From Archilochus colubris (taxonomy: Eukaryota; Chordata; Aves; Apodiformes; Trochilidae): DNA of 64,000 nt. The stretch's first letter is position 1. Each line of letters begins with the position of its first letter. The stretch spans positions 11,485,001-11,549,000 of the forward strand of contig CM041089.1 in the NCBI GenBank assembly GCA_023079485.1, given 5' to 3'. The translations under genes and the position numbers were made by a program. Shown one piece after another: positions 53,880-64,000 of this stretch. A model generated the notes under the pieces. The model ran no database searches and was not told the origin of the DNA. It saw nothing but the letters and a program-made list of their open reading frames with translations.

Positions 53880-54101
53880 CCGCCGGGGTACTGTGGGGTT
53901 GCCGCACCGTACTGCACCGAGCTGTACCGCACCGCATCGCCCCGTATCGCCCCGTACGGTACCGTGCCGTGCCGCCCAGAGCCGCCCCGCGGTGCCGAGC
54001 CCCGCAGATCCGCAGGAGGACGCCCCCTTCATCCCCGCGATCAGGAGACACCTCGCCCTTAAGCAGCAGCGGCTGCCCTCCCGCCGCAGAAGGACCGAAA
54101 G
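53880..54101 (+). other. NUCB2: Probable non-coding first exon of NUCB2 (start approximate)
   Basis: A good donor, GAAAG/gtaaca, ends the exon at 54101. The start is a guess placed just after the CCAAT/GC-box cluster. I see no ATG between 53880 and 54101, so the leader would be free of upstream starts if transcription begins after 53863. It would splice over a 4.4-kb intron to exon 2 at 58541. Other 5' exons cannot be excluded. Confidence 0.45.
53901..53975 (+). repeat. Degenerate ACCGC/CCCGTA tandem repeat near NUCB2 start site
   Basis: A run of related pentamers (ACCGT, ACCGA, ACCGC, GCCGT) with an exact 10-bp tandem, TCGCCCCGTA, at 53937-53946 and 53947-53956. It would lie in or next to the 5' UTR exon. 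Confidence 0.7.
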
Positions 54102-57100
54102 GTAACATCGCCGGTCCCGGGCCGCCCCCGAGGCGGCGGTGTCCCCTCCGGTGGCGAAGGGGGCCGGCGGGAGGCGCCCCGCGGACGCGGAGCGAGGCGG
54201 AGGCCTGGGAGCGAGGCAGCTCCTGTCAGGGAGAGCTCGGCCGCCGCGGAGCGGGAGCGGGGCGGGGGGGGCGGTGGTTTGTCCGCCTTCCCGCCTGTCA
54301 GGTTTGAAAACGGAGTAACGGTGATGCGGGGAAACGGGGCGCGCCGAGGTGCCCCGGGAGGCGGGCGGGAACATCCCGGCGGGGAGAGGGGCTGTCTGGC
54401 GGATCGGGGGATGGAGGGGGCGGCAGAGGAGAGCAAGCTAAGTTTGGGGGTGGGAAGGAGGCTCCGCGGGCTGCCCTCCCGCTGCCCCGGGCTGTCTGCA
54501 GGGTGCCCGGGCGGCTTTCCAGGAAGTAACACCTCAGCGGCCCCTGAGCGACGTGTAAGCACTGGGAAAAATTAATGCATACCTGGCAGCAGCAGAGTCC
54601 TGGCCGGCTGGTAATTACACAACGGCAGGAAAATCTTGGCAGCTTTGTCCAGCAGACGGGACTGGTTTCACTAGCAAATGTCTCGCTTGTGAAGATGGTG
54701 TTCACGGTACTATTGCTGGGGGACAGAGGTAACGTGCAGAGGTGTCAGACTCACTGCTCTGCTGGGAGAATATTCCAAAAGGATGAAACGTGGTGGTAGA
54801 GAGGTAACTTTTTTCCTGAAATGAGCATGGCTATGGTTTCCAGAAGGATTCACGTTTGGCATCGCTTTTTAGTCAGCCTGTGGGAGGAAAAGTATTTGTT
54901 AAGTATTTGCTGTGGAGAAATGACGTCCAATGTTTTACCGTCACAGTAACAATAGTGATGTCCCGGTACACCATGGTGTCAGTTTGAGTGTGGAGGTGTG
55001 GTTGGGGATTTGTCTGGTTTTCTCCCACTCTAAAGAGTCTTGTAGTTGACTTGGTATCGGTGCAGTTCTGCCCCAAATTCTGAAGTGGCAGTGCCACTCA
55101 ACTAAGCAGAGTAGTAGGGGAAGCATTACTACTCTAATGACCACATAGGAGATGAAGAGCCACTCAGAAATTGTTTGAAACCATATTTTCTTGTAGTTTT
55201 TATGGGCTTCTTCTTAAAACTTGCCAAGTGTTTATGGGAGAAGCCCACAATCCATTTCTGTCTCTTACTGTCCTTTTTTGCACTCATCTTGTACATCCAC
55301 AGTGCCACATCCATCATGAGCTGCCACTTACTAACCTGATTATATACAGTACCTCCTTACTGTGATTAAGCATTTTCCCTCTTAATCACTGCTGTAATGT
55401 TTTGGGCAGTGGTAGTATTTAATTTTAGAATAAGAAAAGTAATTATATTTTAAAAATAACAAAAGCCTGTCTTCAAAGAAGTTGTATTGTAGTAGAACAA
55501 TGTGAGTCTCAGTGACTTCTAACCAAGAGAATTAAACAAAACAGAACAAAACAAAACAAAAACAAACATACAAACAAACAAAAAAAAAAAAAAAAAAAGA
55601 AGAAATGTAAATTCTAAATTAATAATGCCCTTTGGGTCTGCTTAAAACTTCCATTAGCTGTTGGGTATGAAGGCATCTAACGCAGGCATCAGATGTAATT
55701 TTGCTAGTGACCTGATGCTATAATACAGCTTGAGATACCATTGTTTGGTATCTGAAATTATGTTCAGGAAACCACATCAAGCAAATAAAAACCGTGCAAA
55801 ACAAAAAGAATATTTTATGTAGGGCTAAGGAGAAGTTTCCCTAACTTGGCTGTGGAGTTAGTGTAGTATTGCATAAACTTCTGGTTCATATAAGCCAAGT
55901 TAAAAGCTTTCTGTCAAAAGCTTCCCCCAGGTGATCCGCCTGTAACTGAAAGGGGAGAACAGTAGTTCTTCCAGATAATAAAAAAAATAAAATACTGTTA
56001 TATTGACTCAAATGTCAGAGGTGTGAAAATATTGACTTACACTTCTAGTGATACACTGACTAAACAACAGACAGATTAAATCCTTTATTGTGAAGTTAAA
56101 AGCCCGTATCAGAGTTGCCTTGATTTGAGCTCCTGTGCAACAAAGGTGTTTATCTAGGGAGGTATTGTCCTGGTCTGCTTGATTGCTCAGTAAGCAGAAC
56201 AGATCTCTCTAAAGTCTCTGTAAGACACATTGTAGATACAAGTTTGGAGATAGGGATATGCTTGTAATTAGCTAAAACCATGACCAGCTAAGCCCAAAAG
56301 AATTAAATCAGAGGCAAAATAAATGTTAATTTCAACAATTTTTGTTGCTACTTAATCTACATTATTTGACAGTGGAAAAATGAAAGAAACTGCATTTTAT
56401 TAGAAACTTAAATCCTATTCAATTGTAAATATTCATAAGTAAATCAGGAAATTTATTTAGACCCTTTCTTGATTATTTTTCTCATACTTTATATTCTTTA
56501 TAAAAGAACAGTGAGGTGTTTATGCATATTTGGATTCCTAAGAAAGTAAAAATCAATGGCAACTAGCAAATTATGGAAATACTTCCTATTAGGCAGCTAA
56601 TATTAAGTGCCTAAATATTTGTAAATCTAGCCCATATCAATAGATCCAGATTTATTCATGTTGGATATTTTTATTTTCTTTCCAAAGAGGGAAAACAGTA
56701 CCTTGAAGTCCTGCGGCTTTCAAGTTTTACTGTAGCATCATCATTCATTCTTGACTAGAGCAAAATGCATATTAATGTAACAATTGAAATACCTTTGTAT
56801 TTAAGATTTGGGTTTGAACAAATACTTAGGTTTCACATAGCTTATCAGAAACAAGATTGCTTTTTACAACAGCACTGGCAAAGTTGCTTTTCAGGTTTGC
56901 ACAAAATGAATTAGTGAGATTCGAGGTGTTCTGTTGTATCTTGTTCTCAATTGAAACTGAATTTATAGTACTGGAAGCTGTATTTGTAGTGGTAATTATT
57001 TTTTAATATGCTTTTGAAGCTGATACAAGTGTTATCAAGTATACATTGAATTTGGTGCAAGTTTTTGCTTGAGCGTTGGCTTCATAAATCTGTTTTATAG

Positions 57101-58540
57101 CCAACTTCATTGGAAAGAATTGATAAAATCATGCAAATTCCTTTTAAAAACAAGACCAATATCTCAGCATTCTTCAGTTAGTAAGATACCTTTGTAGACA
57201 CTGATATTTATATTTTTCTGAAATGAAATGGCAGGTAGTAATATAAAGATGTATGTGTATTTGTGTGTGCACACAGGTTTTTAAACACTGAATCATTGCC
57301 ATTGCAACAAGAAGGAAAAACAATTTTCTTTCCAAACTTATGACAGAGCTAAGCACCTGTAGCAGCAGCCGTGTGCTTTGCTTCGTGGCATCTTTATTTC
57401 TGGATGTTGCTCTGTAAATACTACTTGATTCTTTCTCACTTGAGCATTCATAGTCTGTGTTACAGTATAGTATCCCCCAGGATTTGGTGACTCATCCAAT
57501 AAAACAGCTGAAGTGTATTTTTTTTTAAAAGGCTCTGTCAGCAAATGTTGCACAGTTGAGATGTGCTGTCTTTACTGAGAAACTGAAAAAAGAGGCTGTT
57601 CTGTTAACCAACTTTTAACTTTAAAGAGAATGAAGCAGCTTAAGTGCCATGAAAAAAATATAACAAATGCAAATTAAAAGAAAGTAATATAAGCAAAATA
57701 AAAAGGGGTGAATATAAAGGATTCCGCTGCCTTTATGTAGTTAAATAGTACTGTTTTAAATAAAATTACATTTATGTACAGTGTTAAAATGCTTCTTGGA
57801 AAAATCAGAAATGTCTCCCAGGGCAGACAATGAGTGGGATGTACTCTAACAAAAGCTTAGGACAGCATGTCCATGTTGAAACCTGTTGAATATTGGCTAG
57901 AAAGAAAGAACATCTGAATTGTGAGGTTAATGTACAACTTTGATGGAAGGAAAAAATGTTTGAAGGATGATGAAGAGAACACTTACAGCTTGTGTGGGTG
58001 GGACATTTACTGAATGAGAAGAGAGGAAAAAATTATGCTTACATATTAACTTTGAAAAGAATCAGTTCTAATTTGGGGAGAAAACTATGCAGGTGTTCCT
58101 CTATTTTGAAAGATAACTTGTAAAGGATAATAATTGAACAACAGCTTGTGTAACAGTGTGGAAATTAATTTCCTAGCTCCAGCAAATCAGCCTAGGTTTA
58201 AGGGATTTGTTTATTTGTTTGTGTGTTTGCTTGTTTTAAAGGAGTGACCTAGGAGAAGCTAATCAGACTTGCTGCTTGGATCTGACAGTAGTGCTGACAT
58301 TCCATCTAAAAACACTCAATATGGCACTTTAAGATAATGAGGAAACCTTGTATAAAAACAGCCTTTAAAAATTAAAGCTGTATTCAGTTGCTAAGTTTTA
58401 GTGTTATCTGAGAGCAGAACATGTGGGAAGTAGTTTATTACAGGGGTAGGAATGTAAATTATGTAGGAATGTAAAAAAAATTCTCATCTGTAGAGTATAA
58501 TATAATTTATGTTAATTTTTGTGACTCACTCTCGTTCCAG
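54102..58540 (+). other. NUCB2: NUCB2 intron 1
   Basis: 4.4 kb with no coding exon recognised. The first 450 bp are still CpG-rich. An A-rich simple repeat lies at 55534-55598. Otherwise AT-rich unique sequence. Confidence 0.5.
55534..55598 (+). repeat. A-rich simple repeat (ACAAA)n/A(n)
   Basis: Runs of AACAAA-type units followed by an A(18) tract. No retroposon body is evident next to it. Confidence 0.85.
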
Positions 58541-58681
58541 ATGAAGTGGCTGTCAGTCCTGCCCCAGCAGTGTATTTTACTGACATGTCTTCTAATGGTC
58601 TTGGAAGCTGTACCCATAGACATAGATAAGACAAAAGTTAAAGGACAAGGCCATGCAGAAGGAGAGAAGGTAGAAAATCCA
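58541..58681 (+). CDS. NUCB2: NUCB2 coding exon 1 (signal peptide)
   Basis: 141 bp encoding residues 1-47. The exon begins exactly at the ATG. Signal peptide 1-23, then VPIDIDKTK, the start of mature protein and of nesfatin-1. Donor CCA/gtaagt, phase 0. Confidence 0.94.
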
Positions 58682-61600
58682 GTAAGTGTAATGAAATTTA
58701 TCTAATTAAGTGTTTTTTTCCTAATTGTTAGAAACCTGTTAGAGCAAACTCCCTTCCTGAAATGTTCCTTTACTGCTGGTATTAGGCTGTATTGTTGTAC
58801 AGTCAACCATCTTGTATAGGGAGGTTCCATGTAAATTTTTTCTTTTTAATTTTCTTTCCCCATGACCTGCTATAGATGAGTGGGGTACATGGGAGGAATT
58901 CCCCAGTTTGCAACAGGTAGAATTTCTTACTCTTCCATGGAGACTTTTTTCAAGTGATTGAGTAGTGGCTTAGGAAATTCCACTCAGTGATTCCAGTAGA
59001 GTGTTTCAAATAGCACAGTGATGAATTCATTGCACTGTTTAAAAGAGAAACAAGCAGTATGACAGGTGCCTGTGTATGATATGGGTTCCTAAACACTTTT
59101 TGCCTCTTCCTTGTTATTTGCTGAAGCAAATGAATTATGAGAGTAAGTTGGTACAGGGCAATGATACCAATCAGAAAAATAAATTTACATAAGAGAGTAT
59201 AAGGCCTGTGTTGCTGAGATTTGAGTTTCAGTTTAATTGTTGTATTTAAACGAAATTAAATATTGGTTAGTGTATTATTTTCTCAATTTCACCTTATTTT
59301 TTGAAGGATACAGGACTGTATTATGATGAATATCTCAGGCAAGTAATAGATGTCTTGGAAACAGATAAGCATTTCAGGGAGAAACTCCAGACTGCTGACA
59401 TAGAGGAAATAAAGGTAGGTACAAAAAAAGAGCAAAATTAATGTTAATTAAATTCATAATAATGAGCCATGTGCCTTGTATTCTTTCCTCCTTTCTTCAT
59501 ACTCCTCTCAATTTGTGTGAGCTTAAATTTCCTTGGATTTTATTTACTTAGGTATTTAACTCTTATTAGATCTTTGTCTTTAGCCAAGGGACAGCACAAC
59601 TTCTGTCTGTTAAGAGTTTTCCATAACATAAAAGCCCCTCCAGCAATATATACTTGAATGCATAGTTTCTGCCCTCTGCCTTTATGCTAAAAAAACATTC
59701 ATGCACCCCAAAACTGCTGGAAACACAGCTTTCACTCACTGTTGCTTGCTGAGTAATTTGAAGCACTGTTTTGCACCTAAAGGTGTATCTGCCTTGTGAG
59801 GCTAAGCAGTGTGTCACCAGTGAGTATGAAGGCATGGAAGGGAATTACAAGAAAGTCAGATTTTGAAGTCTGAGGAAATTGAGGGGTTGTACTAGAGGTA
59901 AAACCAGTCTATATAGGAATAAAGGAATCCTGTGGCTCTCTCCATACTATCCTTTCTTTTGTGCCAATCTACATAGCAGTTTTTTCAAAACCTCACCACA
60001 TTCTTGTCTTTTCTGCTTTAGTTCCTGGCTCTAGCTGGTGGCTGTTCTGTATTGCCCTTTATGAGCTAGAAATTCAGCAAGGGACAGGTAGGAAACAGAT
60101 TAAAGTGACAGACTTAAGGAGGAGATCCTGCCTTTTCCATTTCCTTTAATGTCTCATGTTGCCATCAGCAGCTTTTGGCTCCTTTTTCTTCCGTGCTACA
60201 TCTCATGTAACACTTGAAGGTTACCATCCATTTCCAGATCCTGATAAATATTTTTGAAGTACACATGGTGGCTATTTCTCTGCTTTTACTTTCTGTCAAG
60301 TCACAGGTGTCATCAAGTGGAAGAAACAGCACTTTCTGTGCATCTCACTGTTCTTTTGAGCTAATTTGAGAATATTTGATCAAGAAATTTGTCACTTCAT
60401 AAACATGATTAGGTATTGCTGCTTCAAGGTCATGCTTTTGCTCTTTGGAGGAGCAAGATGCTCAGAAATTCTCTTTTCAGACAGCTTTTCAGATTTCTCT
60501 CTGTTTCTATAACCATAGACTGAAAAAATGTTTATTCTGCTTTTTGAAAAATTGTTGATATTCTTACAGTGTGGGTTACAGTCTAGCAGCTCATGTCTAA
60601 TGGGAATTTTAAAGGCTACTTTCTTCTAGTTTTTGTACATTACTTTTGCTTTTTGACAGAGTGGAAAACTAAGCAAAGAGCTTGATTTAGTAAGCCACCA
60701 TGTGAGAACACGTCTGGATGAACTAAAAAGACAAGAGGTGGCAAGATTAAGAATGTTAATTAAAGCTAAAATGGATTCTGTTCAAGGTAAGAAGGCAAAA
60801 CTTAACTGGATGAGTTAACAGGTAGGAGTGTGTTGGAGAAGTGCCCAAAGTCCATCAGTGATGCTTTGCTGTCAACAATAATGACTGTAAGCTGAAAGTG
60901 AGTGCTCTTTCAGGGCTGGACTAGGGCCAGTAAAGCACCATCTTTATAGGAAACTGAGGAGACAAGAAAATCCACCTGTGTTTTATAAGTAACTAAGCTT
61001 GATTCTGGCAATGTATTTTTCTTCTAATCCTTTTTCAACATCTTTTTATTTTTCTAGTATATCAATTTATAGATTACTCACTGAGAGCTAGTAACATGGT
61101 AGTACTGAGTTTAAGAATAAAACATGACATAGCATTTCATCTCTTTACAGGGTAGAAAATGAATTTTACAGCCAATTAAGACATAATGTTTTCTCTCTTC
61201 TCTTTCTAAGACTCTTTCCTGTCAATCAGAGTTACTTACAGATTTATAAAGAACAATAAACATCTCAGTTTAGAAGATTGTTTTTCTTAGTTTTGGGGAA
61301 ATCTGAAGTTCCTGAATAAGGAAGAACAGTTGGAGTGAAAAAAAATTCTCCATAGCATTTTCTTAATTGCTAATGAAATCATACAGACCCAGGCAATTTC
61401 TCTTAATGAATACAGGTTTCTAATGGTTCTGAGTGCTGTATAAGTGTTGGTAAATGGTCCTGTCCATTTTTATTTCTTACTACTGAAGAATTTTTAAGTT
61501 TACATTTAGAACTAATTCTGTAAATTTCTTAGTAGTGGTTTCTTTTTGAAGAGAATTAGTTGCTCATAAACAAAGATCCTAATGATGGACTGCATGATCT

Positions 61601-63784
61601 TGTCTCTGATACCCTGTTTTTCACAAAGAAGCTCCAATAAAAAGGGCTTAATTTGCCTTTGTAGATAACTATTGCATTTATATTTGCCTGATGTAGATAC
61701 TGCAGTGTTGCTTCTAAAGTGAAAAAATTATTTAGTCATCAGGGAGCCTGAGGTACTTCCAAGCACAAGTTTCCATATGCAAATTTTTAACTTCCTGATC
61801 TTGTTTGTTTTCAAACTTATTTTAATATTTTACATTTGTACCTTATTCTTTCAGACACAGGTATAGACCATCAGGCTCTCCTGAAACAGTTTGAGCACCT
61901 GAACCATCAAAATCCTGATACATTTGAGCCTAAAGACTTAGATATGTTAATCAAAGCAGTAAGTACTAAATACTGTTGGGGGTTTTGATATTAATTATTA
62001 TGGTTTTTTTCTCAGCTAAAGGGAAATCCTTCTTTACATACATCACTTTTTTATAAATGGAATAGCTTTTATTTTCAGGAAAAAAGTCATCTGTCTCTAT
62101 TGCACACTTGAGAGCTATTGGAAGTGTACATTATACTAAAGCACCCATAAATTTTGTGGTGGCATCTAAACAGGGCTTGCATTCATGTACCAGTACAGAC
62201 AACTTCAGGAATAAAATACACCTTCCTGGGAGTATTTAAATAAAATACAGTTTTGACAGAGGTATATTTTCCCCAATTGTATTTTCTGATTTCTCTTTCT
62301 AAATGATGGTATAAGAATGGCATAAGTAATCCTTAAGTGAGCCATTTGAATTTCAGGGTCTATTTACATATATGTCAAGCTGAAGAACCACAGCAGTGTA
62401 GAATTGAGAATCTCAATATTAGAAATAGCGTATGCTGGGCATGGGATTTTATGTTTATTTAGCAGATTTAGTATCAATCACAGGTGGGAGGCAGGTGTGT
62501 AGAACATGTTTGTTGAGCAGATGCAGTTCAGCTAAGCATGGCATGGCTTTTGTCAGCTGCTGGAAAAAATACACTTCCCTTTAGTCTCAGGTATGCTTCA
62601 GAGAGCACTGCATGTCTGACATGAGGATTTGACAGTTTTCATAATTTCACAATAAATTGAAAGAAAAGGTAAGGTATATTTTCAGCTTTCTGTAATTTTT
62701 GTGGATTTTTTTTTACCCTTGGAAAATGTTCTCAATTTTCTGGAAAGTTATTTTCTACTAAAATATTTCAAAGTTTCTTGCCATTTCTAAGCATCACTTC
62801 TGGGAAAATTTCTGGTTGGCTAGGAGAAGCATGTCCTCAGCAGGGCAGTTCTCTCACCTAAGGTGTTATTTTTCTTTTCTCATTTCTCAGCTGAAATACT
62901 GACAGTGTAATGGGCATGTTAGGGGGGTCTTTGCTTTGAAATTGTTTTTGAAAAGTTACAGTGAATCTGAAAATGAGAATGTAAATAATGGTGATACTGT
63001 ATCAAGTACAAACATGTTACTTTGAAAAGCACTACCAAAAAACATCCTTTAATACCTTAAGCTGTCCGAAACTCTATACAAGTTCCTGTCAGAAATTCTC
63101 CCCTCACACCCTTACTCTCCCTATAATTGTTTGGGTTTTTTACTTAATCTGTATTAAGCTACTGCAGACTGACTCAAATTAATAACAAATTTTTCATTAA
63201 ACTATAGGATAACCTACAAATGCTCTTATTCTGAAATGAACAAGGTCTAAAAGATACTGTTTGAAACTGTGCTTTGGTTAGTATGGAAAATGATTAATTT
63301 ATCATTAGCTGATAAGAAAGGACACTCTCATGCCTTCCTACACTACTGTGTAGTTGTGAAAATTGTCTAGCAGCTGGAACCCTTGCAAATTCTGTAAAAA
63401 GAGGAAAGTGAGAAGAGTTGGTTTCATATCACTGTCACGTGAAAGGAAACCCTCATCCACTCTACCTCTTGTTTGAAAGGAGAATGGCAATATGGGCAGC
63501 CTTGCCCACAGATCTGAACAATACAGTGGTTTTAATGTCATATGTGTTAACATAATCATGTGACATAATCCTATGTCTACACATGTTCATGTTTTTAGGC
63601 CACAAATGACCTGGAAAACTATGATAAGACCCGACATGAGGAGTTTAAGAAATATGAGATGATGAAAGAGCATGAGAGGAGGGAGTATTTGAAAACACTG
63701 GATGAAGAAAAGAGGCAGCGAGAGGAGTCCAAATTTGAGGAGATGAAGAAAAAGCATGGAGATCATCCTAAAGTTCACCATCCT
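58541..63784 (+). CDS. NUCB2: NUCB2, nucleobindin-2 / nesfatin-1 precursor (5 coding exons, C-terminus cut by window edge)
   Basis: NUCB2 is a Golgi and secreted calcium-binding protein. Its N-terminal fragment, nesfatin-1, is an appetite-suppressing peptide in vertebrates. The five exons join in frame to give residues 1-222 with no stop. Residues 1-23 form a signal peptide (MKWLS, Leu-rich core, LEA before VPIDIDKTK). Residues 24-105 are nesfatin-1, exactly 82 residues as in mammals, followed by the Lys-Arg processing site K106-R107. The highly charged stretch [20 protein letters not shown] in the last exon belongs to the basic DNA-binding-like region. EF-hands and leucine zipper lie right of the window. 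The ATG directly abuts the acceptor tcgttccag. The most divergent part is [13 protein letters not shown] after the conserved N-terminus. Confidence 0.97.
59307..59414 (+). CDS. NUCB2: NUCB2 coding exon 2 (nesfatin-1 core)
   Basis: 108 bp encoding residues 48-83 in phase 0. It reads [20 protein letters not shown], then [16 protein letters not shown], almost identical to mammals. It contains much of the nesfatin-1 mid-segment reported as the active core. Acceptor ttttgaag, donor AAG/gtaggt. Confidence 0.97.
60660..60786 (+). CDS. NUCB2: NUCB2 coding exon 3 (end of nesfatin-1 and dibasic site)
   Basis: 127 bp encoding residues 84-125 plus one base of D126. It reads [22 protein letters not shown], then the Lys-Arg cleavage pair at 106-107, and continues [16 protein letters not shown]. 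Acceptor tttgacag, donor G/gtaaga. Confidence 0.96.
61855..61958 (+). CDS. NUCB2: NUCB2 coding exon 4
   Basis: 104 bp encoding residues 126-160. It reads [20 protein letters not shown], then [12 protein letters not shown]. Acceptor ctttcag, donor GCA/gtaagt. Confidence 0.96.
63599..63784 (+). CDS. NUCB2: NUCB2 coding exon 5 (basic region)
   Basis: 186 bp encoding residues 161-222 in phase 0. It reads [20 protein letters not shown], then a long charged helix ending [11 protein letters not shown]. Acceptor gtttttag, donor CCT/gtaagg. The next exon is beyond the window. Confidence 0.96.
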
Positions 63785-64000
63785 GTAAGGCCATGGTCTG
63801 TTCTTACACGAGTGGTTGGAAGCTTTCCTTTCCAGAGAGCAAAAGCTAGTAAAGAGAAGGGTATCTCTTGTTTGTTCTCAGCATTTGCATCTTCTCATTG
63901 ACATAGGAGCAGTGTGGGAACAGTGCTGGGAGCATTAGAAAAGCTGCTACATACACCATGTTTTTTTCTGTGGAACATGCTGTTTTGCTAGCAGTACTAC
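63785..64000 (+). other. NUCB2: Start of NUCB2 intron 6
   Basis: Begins with the gtaagg donor after exon 5 and runs off the window; no exon seen. Confidence 0.8.

Larger units (their letters stand above)
53340..54560. promoter_or_regulatory. CpG island with probable NUCB2 promoter
   Basis: The strongest GC/CpG-rich block of the right half, flanked by a CR1 copy on the left and AT-rich intron on the right. It contains two CCAAT boxes (53783 and 53825), several GC boxes and a good plus-strand donor at 54101/54102. No TATA box. The next plus-strand exon downstream with a start codon is NUCB2 exon 2, so I assign the island to NUCB2. Confidence 0.8.
58682..63598 (+). other. NUCB2: NUCB2 introns 2-5
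   Basis: GT-AG introns at 58682-59306, 59415-60659, 60787-61854 and 61959-63598. AT-rich, no repeats of note, no RNA gene recognised. Confidence 0.75.

Noticed and set aside
53211..54374. Open frames of 170-283 codons on both strands in the NUCB2 CpG island
   Set aside because: Same composition effect. They cross the CR1 copy and the 10-bp repeat, and no domain is recognisable.

Overview
The window is vertebrate nuclear DNA, most likely from a bird. It is AT-rich with two sharp GC/CpG-rich islands. Its genes are split into many short exons with GT-AG introns. The recognisable interspersed repeats are CR1-type LINE fragments, the dominant repeat of birds and other sauropsids; I see no Alu, B1 or L1. 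The introns are compact: 29 coding exons of PIK3C2A fit in about 29 kb. I cannot name the species.

Two protein-coding genes lie head to head. On the minus strand, positions 58-29012 carry 29 coding exons of PIK3C2A (class II phosphoinositide 3-kinase, alpha isoform). A CpG-rich promoter and probable non-coding first exon lie near 37.6 kb. The exons were placed by translating the minus strand, checking AG/GT borders and checking that every splice phase closes. They give 1550 uninterrupted codons from the start to within the PX-to-C2 linker. The last exons (rest of the linker and the C-terminal C2 domain) lie beyond the left edge. On the plus strand, a second CpG island at about 53.3-54.5 kb is the likely promoter and exon 1 of NUCB2 (nucleobindin-2, the nesfatin-1 precursor). 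Five coding exons from 58541 to 63784 encode residues 1-222: the signal peptide, the whole nesfatin-1 peptide with its dibasic cleavage site, and the start of the basic region. The EF-hands and the rest lie beyond the right edge.

Layout: 1-29012 PIK3C2A coding exons and introns; 29013-37601 its first intron; 36.9-38.3 kb its CpG island; 38.4-52.7 kb intergenic DNA with no supportable gene; 52.7-53.3 kb a CR1 copy abutting the NUCB2 island; 53.3-54.5 kb the NUCB2 promoter with a 10-bp tandem repeat; 54.1-64 kb NUCB2. The two genes are neighbours in mammals too (established knowledge), so this is an old syntenic pair. They share no pathway in an operon sense: PIK3C2A makes phosphoinositides for endocytic and endosomal traffic, while NUCB2 is a secreted or Golgi calcium-binding protein and peptide precursor.

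I found no novel system such as a mobile cassette, CRISPR array, viral insert or gene cluster. The observations worth checking are regulatory: a spliced upstream ORF and a second in-frame start in PIK3C2A, a weak splice donor with a better decoy inside the exon, and the repeat-rich NUCB2 promoter.
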